From: Helianthus annuus
Lineage: Eukaryota > Streptophyta > Magnoliopsida > Asterales > Asteraceae
Direction of reading: 5' to 3'
Length of the DNA: 64,000 nt
NCBI RefSeq assembly: GCF_002127325.2
Contig: NC_035440.2
Span: 72,911,819 to 72,975,818, forward strand
Below, in pieces: positions 1 to 10,111 of the stretch (position 1 is the first letter of the stretch; every line of letters starts with the position of its first letter). The notes under the pieces were generated by a model. The model saw only the letters and a list, made by a program, of their open reading frames with translations, ran no database searches and was not told where the DNA came from. The position numbers and the translations under genes are program-made.

Positions 1-2
1 TC

Positions 3-1444
3 ATCTTGGAACTTTTGAGAAGGGAACAACTGTATGCGAAGTTTTCTAAGTGCGACTTCTGGATCCGAGAAGTGCATTTCCTTGGGCACGTTGTTAACGA
101 GAAAGGGATACATGTGGATCCTGCAAAGGTGGATGCAGTTAAGAATTGGGCAGCACCAAAGACTCCGTCTGAAGTGCGGCAATTTCTTGGTCTCGCGGGG
201 TATTATCGAAGGTTCATTAAAGACTTCTCGAAAATCGCGCAACCTCTCACTTCACTAACACAGAAGAACACGGCGTACTCTTGGGGAATGAAGCAGGAAG
301 AGGCCTTCCAGTTGTTAAAGAAGAAACTTTGCAGTGCACCAATCTTGTCATTACCAGAGGGTACCGAAGATTTTGTGGTTTATTGTGATGCTTCGATTCA
401 GGGTCTCGGTTGTGTGTTGATGCAACGCGAGAAGGTGATAGCTTATGCTTCTCGTCAGCTAAAGGTGCACGAGAAGAACTACACGACACACGACTTGGAG
501 TTAGGAGCGGTGGTGTTTGCGTTGAAGATTTGGAGGCACTATCTGTACGGTACCAAATGCACCATCTACACCGACCATAGAAGTCTCCAGCACATCTTCG
601 ACCAGAAAGAATTAAATATGCGACAACGACGATGGGTGGAATTATTAAACGATTATGAATGTGCCATCAAGTACCATCCGGGCAAGGCGAACGTTGTAGC
701 TGACGCCCTCAGCAGAAAGGATAATGCACCTAGGCGCGTGCGAGCATTGCAACTCACGATTTGGTACAATCTCCCTTCCCAGATACGGGATGCTCAGTTA
801 GAAGCATTGAAACCAGAGAATGTTCGAGCTGAAGCTTTACGTGGCTCGAGACAACGACTAGAACAAAAGGGAGACGGCGCCTACTACGTAACTGGACGCA
901 TTTGGGTTCCACTCTTTGGCAACTTACGGGAACTTGTAATGGAAGAGGCACACAAATCACGCTACTCTGTACATCCTGGATCAGATAAGATGTACCATGA
1001 CTTGAAAACTACCTACTGGTGGCCCAGCATGAAGGCGCATATAGCAACCTACGTCAGCAAATGTTTGACTTGTGCTAAAGTCAAAGCGGAACATCAAAAG
1101 CCCTCAGGTCTACTGCAGCAACCAGAAATACCCACCTGGAAGTGGGAACAGATCGCTATGGATTTCGTGACAGGATTACCCAGAACTCAGGCTGGGAACG
1201 ACACTATTTGGGTGATTGTTGATCGCCTCACGAAATCAGCACACTTCCTAGCAATCAAGGAAACAGACAAGTTTTCTCAGTTGGTAGCAGTGTATCTTAA
1301 GGAAGTGGTTTCTAGGCATGGGGTGCCAACTTCTATCATTTCGGACTGTGATCCGCGTTTCACTTCAGAGTTATGGCAGTCAATGCATAAATCGTTTGGT
1401 TCCCAACTCGACATGAGTACCGCTTATCACCCGCAGACGGATGG
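3..1444 (+). pseudogene. pol: Gy1 gypsy pol, first part: RT C-terminus, RNase H, integrase N-terminal half
   Basis: The frame is open from the window edge up to the inserted LTR. It starts inside the RT thumb ([18 protein letters not shown]). RNase H follows, with its acidic residues in YCDAS (about codons 126-130), HDLELGAV and YTDHRSL. The integrase zinc-binding residues are H316, H323, C353 and C356, followed by core Asp residues in MDFVTGLP and ISDCDPRF. The second of these blocks usually reads SDRD, so Arg to Cys is a private change beside the catalytic Asp. The frame breaks just before the segment holding the catalytic Glu, because a solo LTR was inserted there. Similarity to Gy3 and the C-terminal chromodomain downstream place it in the Tekay/Del group of chromoviruses. 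The 5' LTR, gag and protease lie outside the window. Confidence 0.93.
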
Positions 1445-1508
1445 TGTGACACCCCAGGAAAATCAGTGAACAGTACAGTTTACCTAGCTTCCTCAGTGAG
1501 TGCATACC

Positions 1509-1545
1509 AAATTTCGGGACGAAATTTCCAATTAGTTGGGGATAA
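1509..1545 (+). other. Palindrome plus second polypurine tract inside the solo LTR
   Basis: AAATTTCG-GGA-CGAAATTT at 1509-1527 has two perfect 8-base arms around three bases. It is followed by AGTTGGGGATAA (1534-1545), which touches TGTGACAACTCG at 1546. In Gy3 the same arrangement marks the true start of U3. Here it is enclosed within the LTR. Confidence 0.8.
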
Positions 1546-2418
1546 TGTGACAACTCGAACTTTAGGCTTGCTTGATGTAACGTTACGTGCTTATGTGACA
1601 TTGAATTAATAAATGTTATGATGTTATGTGCCTTATGTGTGTATGTTATGTTTATTTTTATCGAGCCCAAACCAAACACTAAACCCGATCGCACAAGGTT
1701 TAATGGTCACACAAGCCCTTTGGGCCACACTTGAAATCGGACTCCACTTGATACCCGAGTTGGGCTCGGCCCACTCCCCATTCGCAACACACACAAAACC
1801 GAGTTAGGGGTTTTGTTTTACCACTTTTGCAAATCACAAACACACAAACCCTAGAAGCTTTGCTCTCTCCCTCTCGGCTTGCTTGGAACCCGACGGCACA
1901 CACACATACACTTTGAAGCTTGTGAAACGAATCGATCCTCTACCTTCATCCGGTTAGTGATGATGTTATGTTTTTGGATTATTTGTGATATTATGTGATT
2001 GCCATCATTCTGTTAGGTGATGTAACTAGGGTGTATGCTTGTAATAATGGTTAAATGTTGATGTTAATTGGATTGTTAATCGGTTCTCATGAATGATTAA
2101 GCTATACGGTTACTTGACATGAAATCGGTTATATGTATGTTTGGTGTTATGAGGAATAATTCGGATGGGTTAATAGTCTGAATGTATGCAAACCGGGTAG
2201 GATGCATGATAGCCAATGATTTATGATTCGGTATGTTTTTATAATAATCTGATTTTCTGTTCTTGATGTGAATATGAACATGCTTGATACTCATGATTTG
2301 AAGTTGAATGAAATCGGAATTAACTGTTGATTGATCGAAATTGTGAAACTGCCTAAGTTGTTTGCTAGAATCACGGATAAGTCAATGCAGGAATTATGGA
2401 AATCTGTTACACACACGG

Positions 2419-2614
2419 TTGCGACTCAGATTGCGAGTCGAAACCTTCTCGTCTCGACTCGAAACCACAACAGCACCGGCCGAAACCACGGTTGCGAGTC
2501 CCGTTGCGACTCGTAACCAGACCATGATGAACCGAGATCTCCATTGCGACTCGCAACCAGCTGTTGCGACTTGTAATCTCCGGTTGCGACTCGAGATCTC
2601 CGTTGCGACTCGAG
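2419..2614 (+). repeat. Cluster of TTGCGACTCG-type motifs in the solo LTR
   Basis: About nine copies of GCGACTCG or its reverse complement lie within 200 bp in both orientations, usually followed by AAACC or AGACC. A matching cluster lies at a similar LTR offset in Gy1 (5571-5815). Each copy carries two CpG sites. Function unknown; an enhancer or a methylation target is possible. Confidence 0.75.
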
Positions 2615-3091
2615 ACCATCGTTTACACGCACACTGTTGGGCCTTCACTGTCACGGGCCCAATCTATTGAGCCCGACAATTTAAATTGTGGACTGTTTTA
2701 TTAATGGACTTGTATGTGTTTGCTATTTGGGTCGATTGAGAATCTGGATTGTTTTGTTATTGGGCTGCTTATGTTATTGGGCCGGGTATTGTTTGGACTT
2801 AGACAATTGGATCCTCACATGCTATGTCTTATCTGCTTATATGCGTACATGTTTGCCATGACTATACGTGATTAATATATACGTGCTATATACGAACCTG
2901 ACTCGTATAATAACCATGATAGGACGTGAGTGACCATTTACTTGCTACTTGTACTTTCTGTGTATCTGCCGAGCAAACCAAGGTGAGTTCACACAGCCAA
3001 GGCATGGGATTCCCGGGTTGGGAATTGGGTTGGATATGATGAATATGGGATGATCACTCGTACTTACGCATATACCAGACTATAGACCATC

Positions 3092-3342
3092 GTCCTCAGG
3101 TTAGTCAGGACACGTTACGTAAAGCCTACGTAACCCAATATACTTGCCATATGTCTCCCGGGTCGGGAGGACACGTTACGTAAAGCCTACGTAACCCAAT
3201 ACCATCCACTGGCTTCCAGGTCGGAAGGCCACGCTGCGTAAAGCCTACGTAGCCCCCACGCGTACCACTGTCCTCGGGGAAGGGCACGTCACGTAAAGCC
3301 TACGCGACCCTGTACGTTTTCCTGTTCTCGGTAAAGAAGAAC
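3092..3342 (+). repeat. Array of five hairpin units, spacing about 58 bp, in the solo LTR
   Basis: First hairpins start at 3092, 3153, 3211, 3270 and 3324. Their stems differ between units: GTCCT/AGGAC, GTCTCCC/GGGAG(G)AC, GGCTTCC/GGAAG(G)CC, a weak fourth, and GTTCT/AGAAC. In the first four units a second hairpin follows: GTTACGTA-AAGCC-TACGTAAC at 3114 and 3175, GCTGCGTA/TACGTAGC at 3233, and GTCACGTA/TACGCGAC at 3288. The loop AAGCC is constant. Confidence 0.85.
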
Positions 3343-3812
3343 ACATGGTCGGAAGTTAGTCTAGTAAGTACCGTTAATGAGAAGCCCTCATTAGCCAGGA
3401 TAAACATGGGAAGCCCCCACCTTCAATACACCCTAGTATGGGAAGCCCCCACTAGCTATACTTATACATTACGTTATGAACTTACTTTCTGTGAACTCGC
3501 TCAACTAGTTTGTTGATTATTTGCTGCATGCCTTGCAGGACCTTAGGCACTTATGGAGCTTGCACAGGGAGGAGCAGGTCGTTGTGGGATTTGGATTCAT
3601 GAACGTTATTCGAACTTATATTCATTTTGAGATTACATACTATGCTTCCGCTACTTAAACGATGTTGGTTTTTGAAACATCAATCATGTCATGATGATTT
3701 ACGTTATTTACTTTTATATTAAATGCTATGTTTGATATGATTGATGGCTTGATCCTGGTCAGTCACGCTCCCAAGCGGTGGTACTCCGCGGGTGGATTTT
3801 GGGGGTGTGACA

Positions 3813-4685
3813 GATGGTCAAAGCGAGCGCACCATCCAAACACTCGAGGATATGCTTCGGGCATGCGTACTCGACTTTGGAAAAGGATGGGAGAAGCACC
3901 TACCGTTGATAGAATTCTCCTACAACAACAGCTACCATTCAAGTATTAAGGCAGCTCCGTTCGAAGCACTGTATGGACGGAAATGTCATTCACCTCTCTG
4001 TTGGCATGAGGTGGGTGATAGCCAGATCACAGGCCCTGAGTTTGTTCTTGAAGCATCGGAAAGCATTGTGCAGATCAGAAACCGTATGGCCGCAGCTCGT
4101 GACCGACAGAAGAGCTACGCTGACAAGCGTAGTAAACCGTTGGAGTTTGAAGTTAATGACCGCGTTATGTTAAAGGTTTCACCCTGGAAGGGTGTGGTGC
4201 GTTTTGGGAAACGCGGCAAACTAAACCCTCGTTATGTGGGACCGTTCAAAATTCTAGAACGAATTGGAAAGGTGGCTTACAGGTTGGAATTACCGGCTGA
4301 GTTGGGTAATGTCCATGATGTATTTCACGTATCGCAGCTAAAGAAGTGTTTGGTTGATGAAACACTAGTAGTACCATTTCAAGAGCTGAAGATAGACGAC
4401 AAATTGCAGTTTGTCGAAGAACCAATTGAGATTATGGATCGGGAGGTTAAAGTTCGTAAACACAGCCGTATACCGATTGTGAGAGTTCGTTGGAACTCAA
4501 GACGTGGTCCAGAGTTCACGTGGGAACGCGAGGACCAGATGAAACTTAAGTACCCACATCTGTTCCCCGAAGACCAGTCTAAACCTAGCGAACCTAATGA
4601 TGATGTAACTAGCGAATTTCGGGACGAAATTCCCATTCAAGTTGGGGAGGATGTGACACCCCAGGAAAACCAGCAAACGATATAA
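3813..4685 (+). pseudogene. pol: Gy1 gypsy pol, second part: integrase C-terminus and chromodomain
   Basis: The integrase resumes at the second GATGG copy with the segment carrying the catalytic Glu ([14 protein letters not shown]). It continues through the GPF/Y-type region ([37 protein letters not shown]) and a C-terminal chromodomain-like stretch ([27 protein letters not shown]). This part is open to a stop at 4683-4685, which lies 31 bp past the LTR-like start at 4652; polyprotein and LTR overlap slightly. The frame is intact, so the solo LTR is the only break of this pol visible in the window. A chromodomain of this type is thought to guide integration into heterochromatin. Confidence 0.92.
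4615..4651 (+). other. Gy1 palindrome and polypurine tract 1
   Basis: AATTTCG-GGA-CGAAATT (4615-4631) lies inside the last pol codons. It is followed by GTTGGGGAGGA (4641-4651), directly abutting TGTGACACCCC at 4652. This is the expected plus-strand priming site. A second copy of the whole arrangement lies at 4738-4774, directly before TGTGACAACTCG at 4775. Confidence 0.85.
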
Positions 4686-5570
4686 CTTACCTAACTTAAA
4701 CTTAGCTACCTTCTAGCTTTCTCAGTCTGTGCGTACTAAATTTCGGGACGAAATTTCCTTTTAGTTGGGGATACTGTGACAACTCGTAATTCGAGCCCAC
4801 TTCTGTGTAACATTATGTGCTGATGTGAATTATTACGATTGTTATGACGTTATGATTTTGTGTTTTGTGTTATATGAGTGCATGTACGTATGTCATAAAC
4901 AAACCGAACCACACAACATGAACTTTGGGCCGTAATATTTGTACTCGAGATGTGGGGCTCGGCCCACTCTCATGCCCGCAAACAAACATCTCTTTAGGGG
5001 TTATTGCCCTTAGTTAGTTACAACACACACACACAAGACTCTCTCTCTCCCTCTCGGCTACTTGGAACCCGGCGACACACCCACACCCTACAACCGAGGA
5101 TCACTCTTGTCTCTTCTCTAATTCGGTTAGTAATTGATATGTTTATTGTTGGTTTGAATATTGTTGAGGAATCGGCTGTTATATGAATGTTCTTGTGAGT
5201 ATTGTTGCATGATAGTATGTTTGATTATGATGTTAACTATTAATGTTCATGAATCGGCCATGTTTGTATGTTTGTATCTAATCGGATATGATGCTTGTTA
5301 ACCGGCTGTTTACCTATGTTAAATCAGAATTGCCTGCTTACAACCGAACGGATAGGTATAATCGGCTGAATTTATATGGTCGTGTTTAAGAATCTGTGTG
5401 AATGATTAAGATGCATGTTCTTGAATAGGGCATGAACAGTTTGAATGTGGTTGATTGTGAAATAATAACTGATTTGATCTAAATTCGAAACTGCCAAAGT
5501 TGTTAACTGTTTTTACGGAATTGATTATGATGCAAATAAGGAAATCAGGAAAGTTGTTACGTGCACTGAT

Positions 5571-5815
5571 TGCGACACGGATTTCGAGTCGGAATCTCCC
5601 ATTACGACTCGAGACCTCACACCGGCACACAGCAGCACAACTCGAAACCGTGGTTGCGAGTCCAGTTGCGACTCGAAACCGACACAAAACAGCATGAACC
5701 GAAACCACGGTTGCGAGTCCCGTTGCGACTCGAAACCGGACCATGACAAACCGAAACGACCATTGTTGCGACTCGAGACCTTCCTTCGTTGCGACTCGAA
5801 ATCTCGACTCGAGAC
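5571..5815 (+). repeat. Cluster of TTGCGACTCG-type motifs in the Gy1 LTR
   Basis: About nine or ten copies of GCGACTCG and variants in both orientations, with the neighbour words GAAACC and GAGACC. It is the counterpart of 2419-2614 in the solo LTR. Confidence 0.75.
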
Positions 5816-6176
5816 CATGTAACCGTACACGCTGATATTGGGCCTGCACACTATCACGAGCCCAACTGATTGGGCTGAACACTTGGACTATGCTTGTTAT
5901 GTAACTGTTTACGTTGATACCTATACGATGACGAAGTACAACCTGTTACAATACGTGTAGAACCTACGTGCAATACTTGAATACGAATCTGATTGGTATG
6001 ATAACTTTGGTAGGACGTGGTTGATCGCCTTTTAACTTAATTGAACTGTGTGTATCATACCGAGCAATCCCAGGTGAGTTCATTGCATTTTCTCAAGCAT
6101 GCGTCCCGGTGGTTTGGGACAACTGGTAAACATTTGGAAGGGAAACATTGGGTAAACAACTTAATCGGTTTTGGTT

Positions 6177-6415
6177 ATTGCCTGGAGGGCAATGGGGGTA
6201 ATTAGTTGATAGCGCTATTAGGTGGGAACCTCACACCGGGCCGTAAGGACGGGGGGTGAACTAATTATCTGGGTTTCACTATGGTTGTTCAGAGGCACAC
6301 TCCTCGGTTACGTAAGGGCGGTTCCCCTAGGGTAACTAACCGGAAACATAGTGGGTTGCTTAGAGGCACACTCCTCGGTTACGTAAGGGCGTAGTCCCTA
6401 GGGTAATCTAAATTG
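6177..6415 (+). repeat. Hairpin-rich zone in the Gy1 LTR
   Basis: ATTGCC-TGGAG-GGCAAT (6177-6193) is a perfect 6-bp stem. AATTAGTT and AACTAATT then enclose a further hairpin containing CCGT-AAGG-ACGG. Two copies of a roughly 46-bp repeat follow (from about 6291 and 6362), each with CACTCCTCGGTTACGTAAGG and the palindrome CCCTAGGG. The position in the LTR matches the arrays of the solo LTR and Gy3. Confidence 0.7.
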
Positions 6416-6802
6416 AGCAACATCGTAACGTATCATCGAATCGTATTAACATATATCTGGTAACACCACGCGTAATAACACCTTGAACTCACCAGCGTAG
6501 TCTGACGCACTTGTTGCATGCTTGTAGGTCGTTAACTTTGGAGCGTGGACTTGCTATCTGGGAGTGCTGGAGTTGTCATGGGTCGAAGCTATGGGATTAC
6601 TAGTATTGACACTTTGGTTTTGAGTTATTATGAAACGATTACAAAACAATTTATTATATGCTTCCGCTACTCAACATTATTGAATTGATAACATGTTTTA
6701 TTAAGTATTTTCTATTGGTTCAATGTGATTGGTGGCTCAGACTCTGATGTGTAACACGCCTTGCGGGGGGTTCTCCGCAGGTGGTAATTTGGGGGTGTTA
6801 CA

Positions 6803-7057
6803 ATGGAACTGCACCCTTGTGCAACAAATGTAGCCTCCATCATCACGCCAATGTACAGTGCCGCAAATGCCAAACTTGTGGACTTATCGGCCACACAGCA
6901 AGAGTCTGCCCAGCTGCAGTTGCGCCAAACCAAGCTGGCAACAATCCTGCTCTCAAGGTCGTTTTCTACCAGGCTCTTGTTTCAACTGTGGCGAGATGGG
7001 TCATTTCCGAAGAAATTGCCCAAAGCTTGCTAATGCAAATCCTGCACAGGGATGAGC
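6803..7057 (+). pseudogene. gag: Gy2 gypsy gag fragment with two zinc knuckles
   Basis: A Cys/His-rich stretch (CNKCSLHHHANVQC) leads into CQTCGLIGHTARVC. After a frame change near 6955 comes CFNCGEMGHFRRNC. Both are CX2CX4HX4C retroviral-type zinc knuckles, which bind RNA in gag. The upstream gag is displaced beyond the window by the Gy1 insertion. Immediately downstream the coding signal stops and no protease or RT follows, so Gy2 looks like a non-autonomous, gag-bearing gypsy element. Confidence 0.8.
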
Positions 7058-8106
7058 ATCCGACTGACTAGAAGACAACATCGTTTGGAAATAATCACAT
7101 CTTATGTATTATTTTCTTTTGTTGTCAAAGTCCAAGAAACAGTTGTTATCATTGTTTATAAATAAATCTTTTATTTACATTACAATGTATTGCTGTGGTT
7201 GCATGCATAAACGACATATCCCTTACAATACCGACAATCGAGAAACCGTATTCCTTGAAGAACAAAATACCCCCAAAATTCTCCCATTCTATAATCACTT
7301 GCGTCTTCCACAAAATTCCTAAGTACCCGTTTATTCTAAGGAAACAAAGTACAAGGCGCAGGTTACAACACAAGACGAATACCCAAAGTACCACTATAAA
7401 TCCTTAATAGGGTGCCTAAGGATTTCCCGTAAGTCTTTAATGGTTGTATACCCTCATTCGAATGTGGTGATTCCTTGTAATAAATAAAAATCGAATTTTG
7501 GGAGATCTTTCTATCTTCTCAGATAGATTCCAGTGAACATTGAGACCCGTCGATTGGTTTCCATATCCGTATTCAATCAATAACAAGTTAATAACAAATT
7601 ATAATCAAGTTAAACAATTATGTGACTTTGTGCTTATGTGTTCCCTTATGTGTTGTTATGTTATCCAAATCCTCGTAGGATCTTACATATCCTTGTACAA
7701 GAGATTCATCGTAAGATACCCAAAGGTATTACTTAAAATCCTCAATGGACTTCTATGTTATAGTTAAGTCCCTCGGATTATAAAGTACTACTTCATAATT
7801 AGACCCCTTGAGTGGTCGAGTTAAACAGATTTATCCAAAAATCTGGCTAGGGATATCATGTGATGATATAGCTGAAAGGACTCCTTGGTGGCCTAACTAA
7901 GAAGATCCCCTGTGGATCTAATTAAAAGGAACCGATGGAAGTCTAGTCACCCTCATCACAAGTTTGATATCCTTCCCCAAAACATTACAAAACAAACTGT
8001 GCGGGCTGTGCAAGGGATTACGTAATTATGGATGCATACATAATTATGGAATTTAGTGCACAGAAATCACAGCAAGTTCTGTAATGTGTCTAGAGTTAAC
8101 CCTATT
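7058..8106 (+). other. Gy2 internal non-coding region
   Basis: AT-rich sequence without an open frame that resembles a known protein. It lies between the gag fragment and the minisatellite where pol would be expected. I see only scattered short repeats (AAGGA, CCTAAG). It is either a degraded internal region or a long 3' untranslated region. Confidence 0.5.
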
Positions 8107-8925
8107 CATTTCCAACTCTGATGAAGCAACCGTTAAAAATGACTCCGTTAGTTCATTTTCGTTTCTGACGATTTATCCGTTGGGGAAATGAATATCCGTT
8201 GTGTAATCCTTCATTTCCAACTCTGATGAAGCAACCGTTGAAAATGACTCCGTTAGTTCATTTTCGTTTCTGAAGATTTACCCGTTGAGGAAATGAATAT
8301 CCGTTGTGTAATCCTTCATTTCCAACTCTGATGAAGCAACCGTTGAAAATGACTCCGTTAGTTCCTTTTCGTTTCTGAAGATTTACCCGTTGAGGAAATG
8401 AATATCCGTTGTGTAATCCTTCATTTCCAACTCTGATGAAGCAACCGTTGAAAATGACTCCGTTAGTTCATTTTCGTTTCTGAAGATTTACCCGTTGAGG
8501 AAATGAATATCCGTTGTGTAATCCTTCATTTCCAACTCTGATGAAGCAACCGTTGAAAATGACTCCGTTAATTCATTTTCGTTTCTGACGATTTATCCGT
8601 TGGGGAAATGAATATCCGTTGTGTAATCCTTCATTTCCAACTCTGATGAAGCAACCGTTGAAAATGACTCCGTTAGTTCATTTTCGTTTCTGAAGATTTA
8701 CCCGTTGAGGAAATGAATATCCGTTGTGTAATCCTTCATTTCAAACTCTGATGAAGCAACCGTTGAAAATAACTCCGTTAGTTCGTTTTCGTTTCTAAAG
8801 ATTTACCCGTTGAGGAAATGAATATCCGTTGTGTAATCCCTCATTTCCATTTCTGATGAAGCAACCATTGAAAATGACTCCGTCTGTTCATTTCGTTTCT
8901 GAAGAATGACCGTCAAGGAAATGAC
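8107..8925 (+). repeat. 105-bp minisatellite, eight units, in the Gy2 3' region
   Basis: Units start at 8107, 8212, 8317, 8422, 8527, 8632, 8737 and 8842, a strict 105-bp period; only the last is clearly diverged and shortened. Each typical unit contains TTCATTTCC with GGAAATGAA as outer arms, GAAAATGA with TCATTTTC as inner arms, and four CCGTT words. It lies directly upstream of the polypurine tract and 3' LTR. Confidence 0.95.
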
Positions 8926-8988
8926 AGGACATTACTTTCCATATCGCTGAGGGTTATTTGGCAGAGTCACAAATAAACTCCTACGAAT

Positions 8989-9024
8989 AAATTTCGGGAC
9001 GAAATTTCCTAAAGTAGGGGAGAC
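8989..9024 (+). other. Gy2 palindrome and polypurine tract
   Basis: AAATTTCG-GGA-CGAAATTT at 8989-9007, then AAGTAGGGGAGAC up to the LTR start at 9025. No open pol frame accompanies it here, so the palindrome is kept without coding for anything obvious. Confidence 0.82.
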
Positions 9025-10103
9025 TGTGACACCTGTGTCACCGCGACCATCAAACAAGTACCAAGCCTATGAAATATCGTATTTCATACTTGGGATCTTG
9101 TGTAAATATGTGTATCTATTGCACATATCAATTGTTGTTCAATTTCAAACTTTACATCGCTTTCTGGAGTATTATACGCAACCTAGTGCGTAAACGTACT
9201 CAGTTTAATGCGACAAATACTCCGGAACATCAACATATACTCAACATACCTTAAATAACCTTTACATGACTTAGAAATAAGTTTTGAAGGCCTTGGTATG
9301 GCAAAAACAAGTTAATTCGCGTACAGGGACTAAACTTGACAAACTGCGAAAGTATGCCAATTTGAACTGTAACAAACATTCCGGAACATGTCCATAAGTT
9401 AAACATACAATAAATATCCTTTACATAGCTTAGAAATAGGCTTTGAGGGGTTTGGTATGCTAAAACAAACTTTTAGATCATTCAGGAACTAAAAGTGTCA
9501 AAAAGTGCACAAGTTTGCACTTTCGCGCATAACTTACGTTCTGAATACATCCGGACATCCAAAAATTTATGTAAGCATCCTAATATTATGCCTTAGTGTT
9601 TGGCATGAGAAAAATCCATTCATCGCATCATTTGGATCGTCTTTCGTGCTTATGCGCATTCCGTCGTAATTAAGCGAACATCGCGATCGTACGGCCAAAC
9701 GAACCAACATCCGACATATTTCTGAGCATGTTTCATGTCCACAATATTTAGGCATCATTTTAGGGCCTTAAAGTTGGCTTTACGGGCCTTAGAAGTGTCG
9801 GAAATGGCTTAAACACGCAACAGGGACCAAAACTGCAAATTCTGAAACTTGGTGCAGATCAGACGGGGCCAGGCGGCCCGCGTAAGATTGGCCTGCACCT
9901 TCACGCGGGCCGCGTGGGACTATCAGACCAGATTCAATGCTTGCATTCAATGCAGTTGGCCTTTCGTTCGTTCAAGGGGCAATGCCCTTTCACCCAATCA
10001 AGAGCCAAGGGCCAAGTTCTGACTTACCACAATATTTTGACAAGTGTACGCACAAGATCGTGGCACAATATTCGATAAATGATCCTAACAGTTATGCTTT
10101 TCC

Positions 10104-10111
10104 TATAAATA
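10104..10111 (+). promoter_or_regulatory. TATA box of the Gy2 LTR
   Basis: CCTATAAATACC precedes a poly-C run about 1.08 kb into the LTR. This is the best core promoter candidate in the LTR and would set the U3/R boundary shortly downstream. Confidence 0.6.

Larger units (their letters stand above)
1445..3812 (+). mobile_element. Solo gypsy LTR inserted in Gy1 integrase, 5-bp target duplication GATGG
   Basis: The 2368-bp insert begins TGTGACACCCC and ends GGGGGTGTGACA. It is flanked by GATGG at 1440-1444 and 3813-3817, and the integrase frame resumes exactly at the second copy. No internal region is present, so it is a solo LTR. A second LTR-like start (TGTGACAACTCG) lies at 1546, preceded by a polypurine tract. 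The first 101 bp are therefore homologous to sequence that is internal, just upstream of the 3' LTR, in Gy3 (50541-50642). Inside the LTR are a cluster of TTGCGACTCG motifs and a five-unit hairpin array, listed separately. No protein is encoded. Confidence 0.93.
4652..6802 (+). mobile_element. Gy1 3' LTR
   Basis: It runs from TGTGACACCCC after polypurine tract 1 to GGGGGTGTTACA, where gag sequence of another element begins. It is 2151 bp if U3 starts at 4652, or 2028 bp if the second start at 4775 (TGTGACAACTCG) was used. The 5' LTR is outside the window, so this cannot be settled here. It shares with the solo LTR the double start, the TTGCGACTCG cluster and a hairpin-rich zone at about the same fraction of its length, though most of the sequence between has diverged. 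No coding capacity is seen. Confidence 0.88.

Noticed and set aside
1445..1545. Treating the solo LTR as starting at 1546 with 101 bp of unrelated filler
   Set aside because: The GATGG duplication touches 1445 and the integrase frame resumes exactly after 3812, so the 101 bp were part of the integrated DNA.
6781..6802. Start codon at 6781 for the Gy2 gag fragment
   Set aside because: It lies in the Gy1 LTR end; gag sequence begins only at 6803, so the apparent start is accidental.
8107..8925. Regular repeats that could suggest a CRISPR array
   Set aside because: Units are 105 bp and almost identical along their whole length with no variable spacers, and the setting is plant nuclear DNA.
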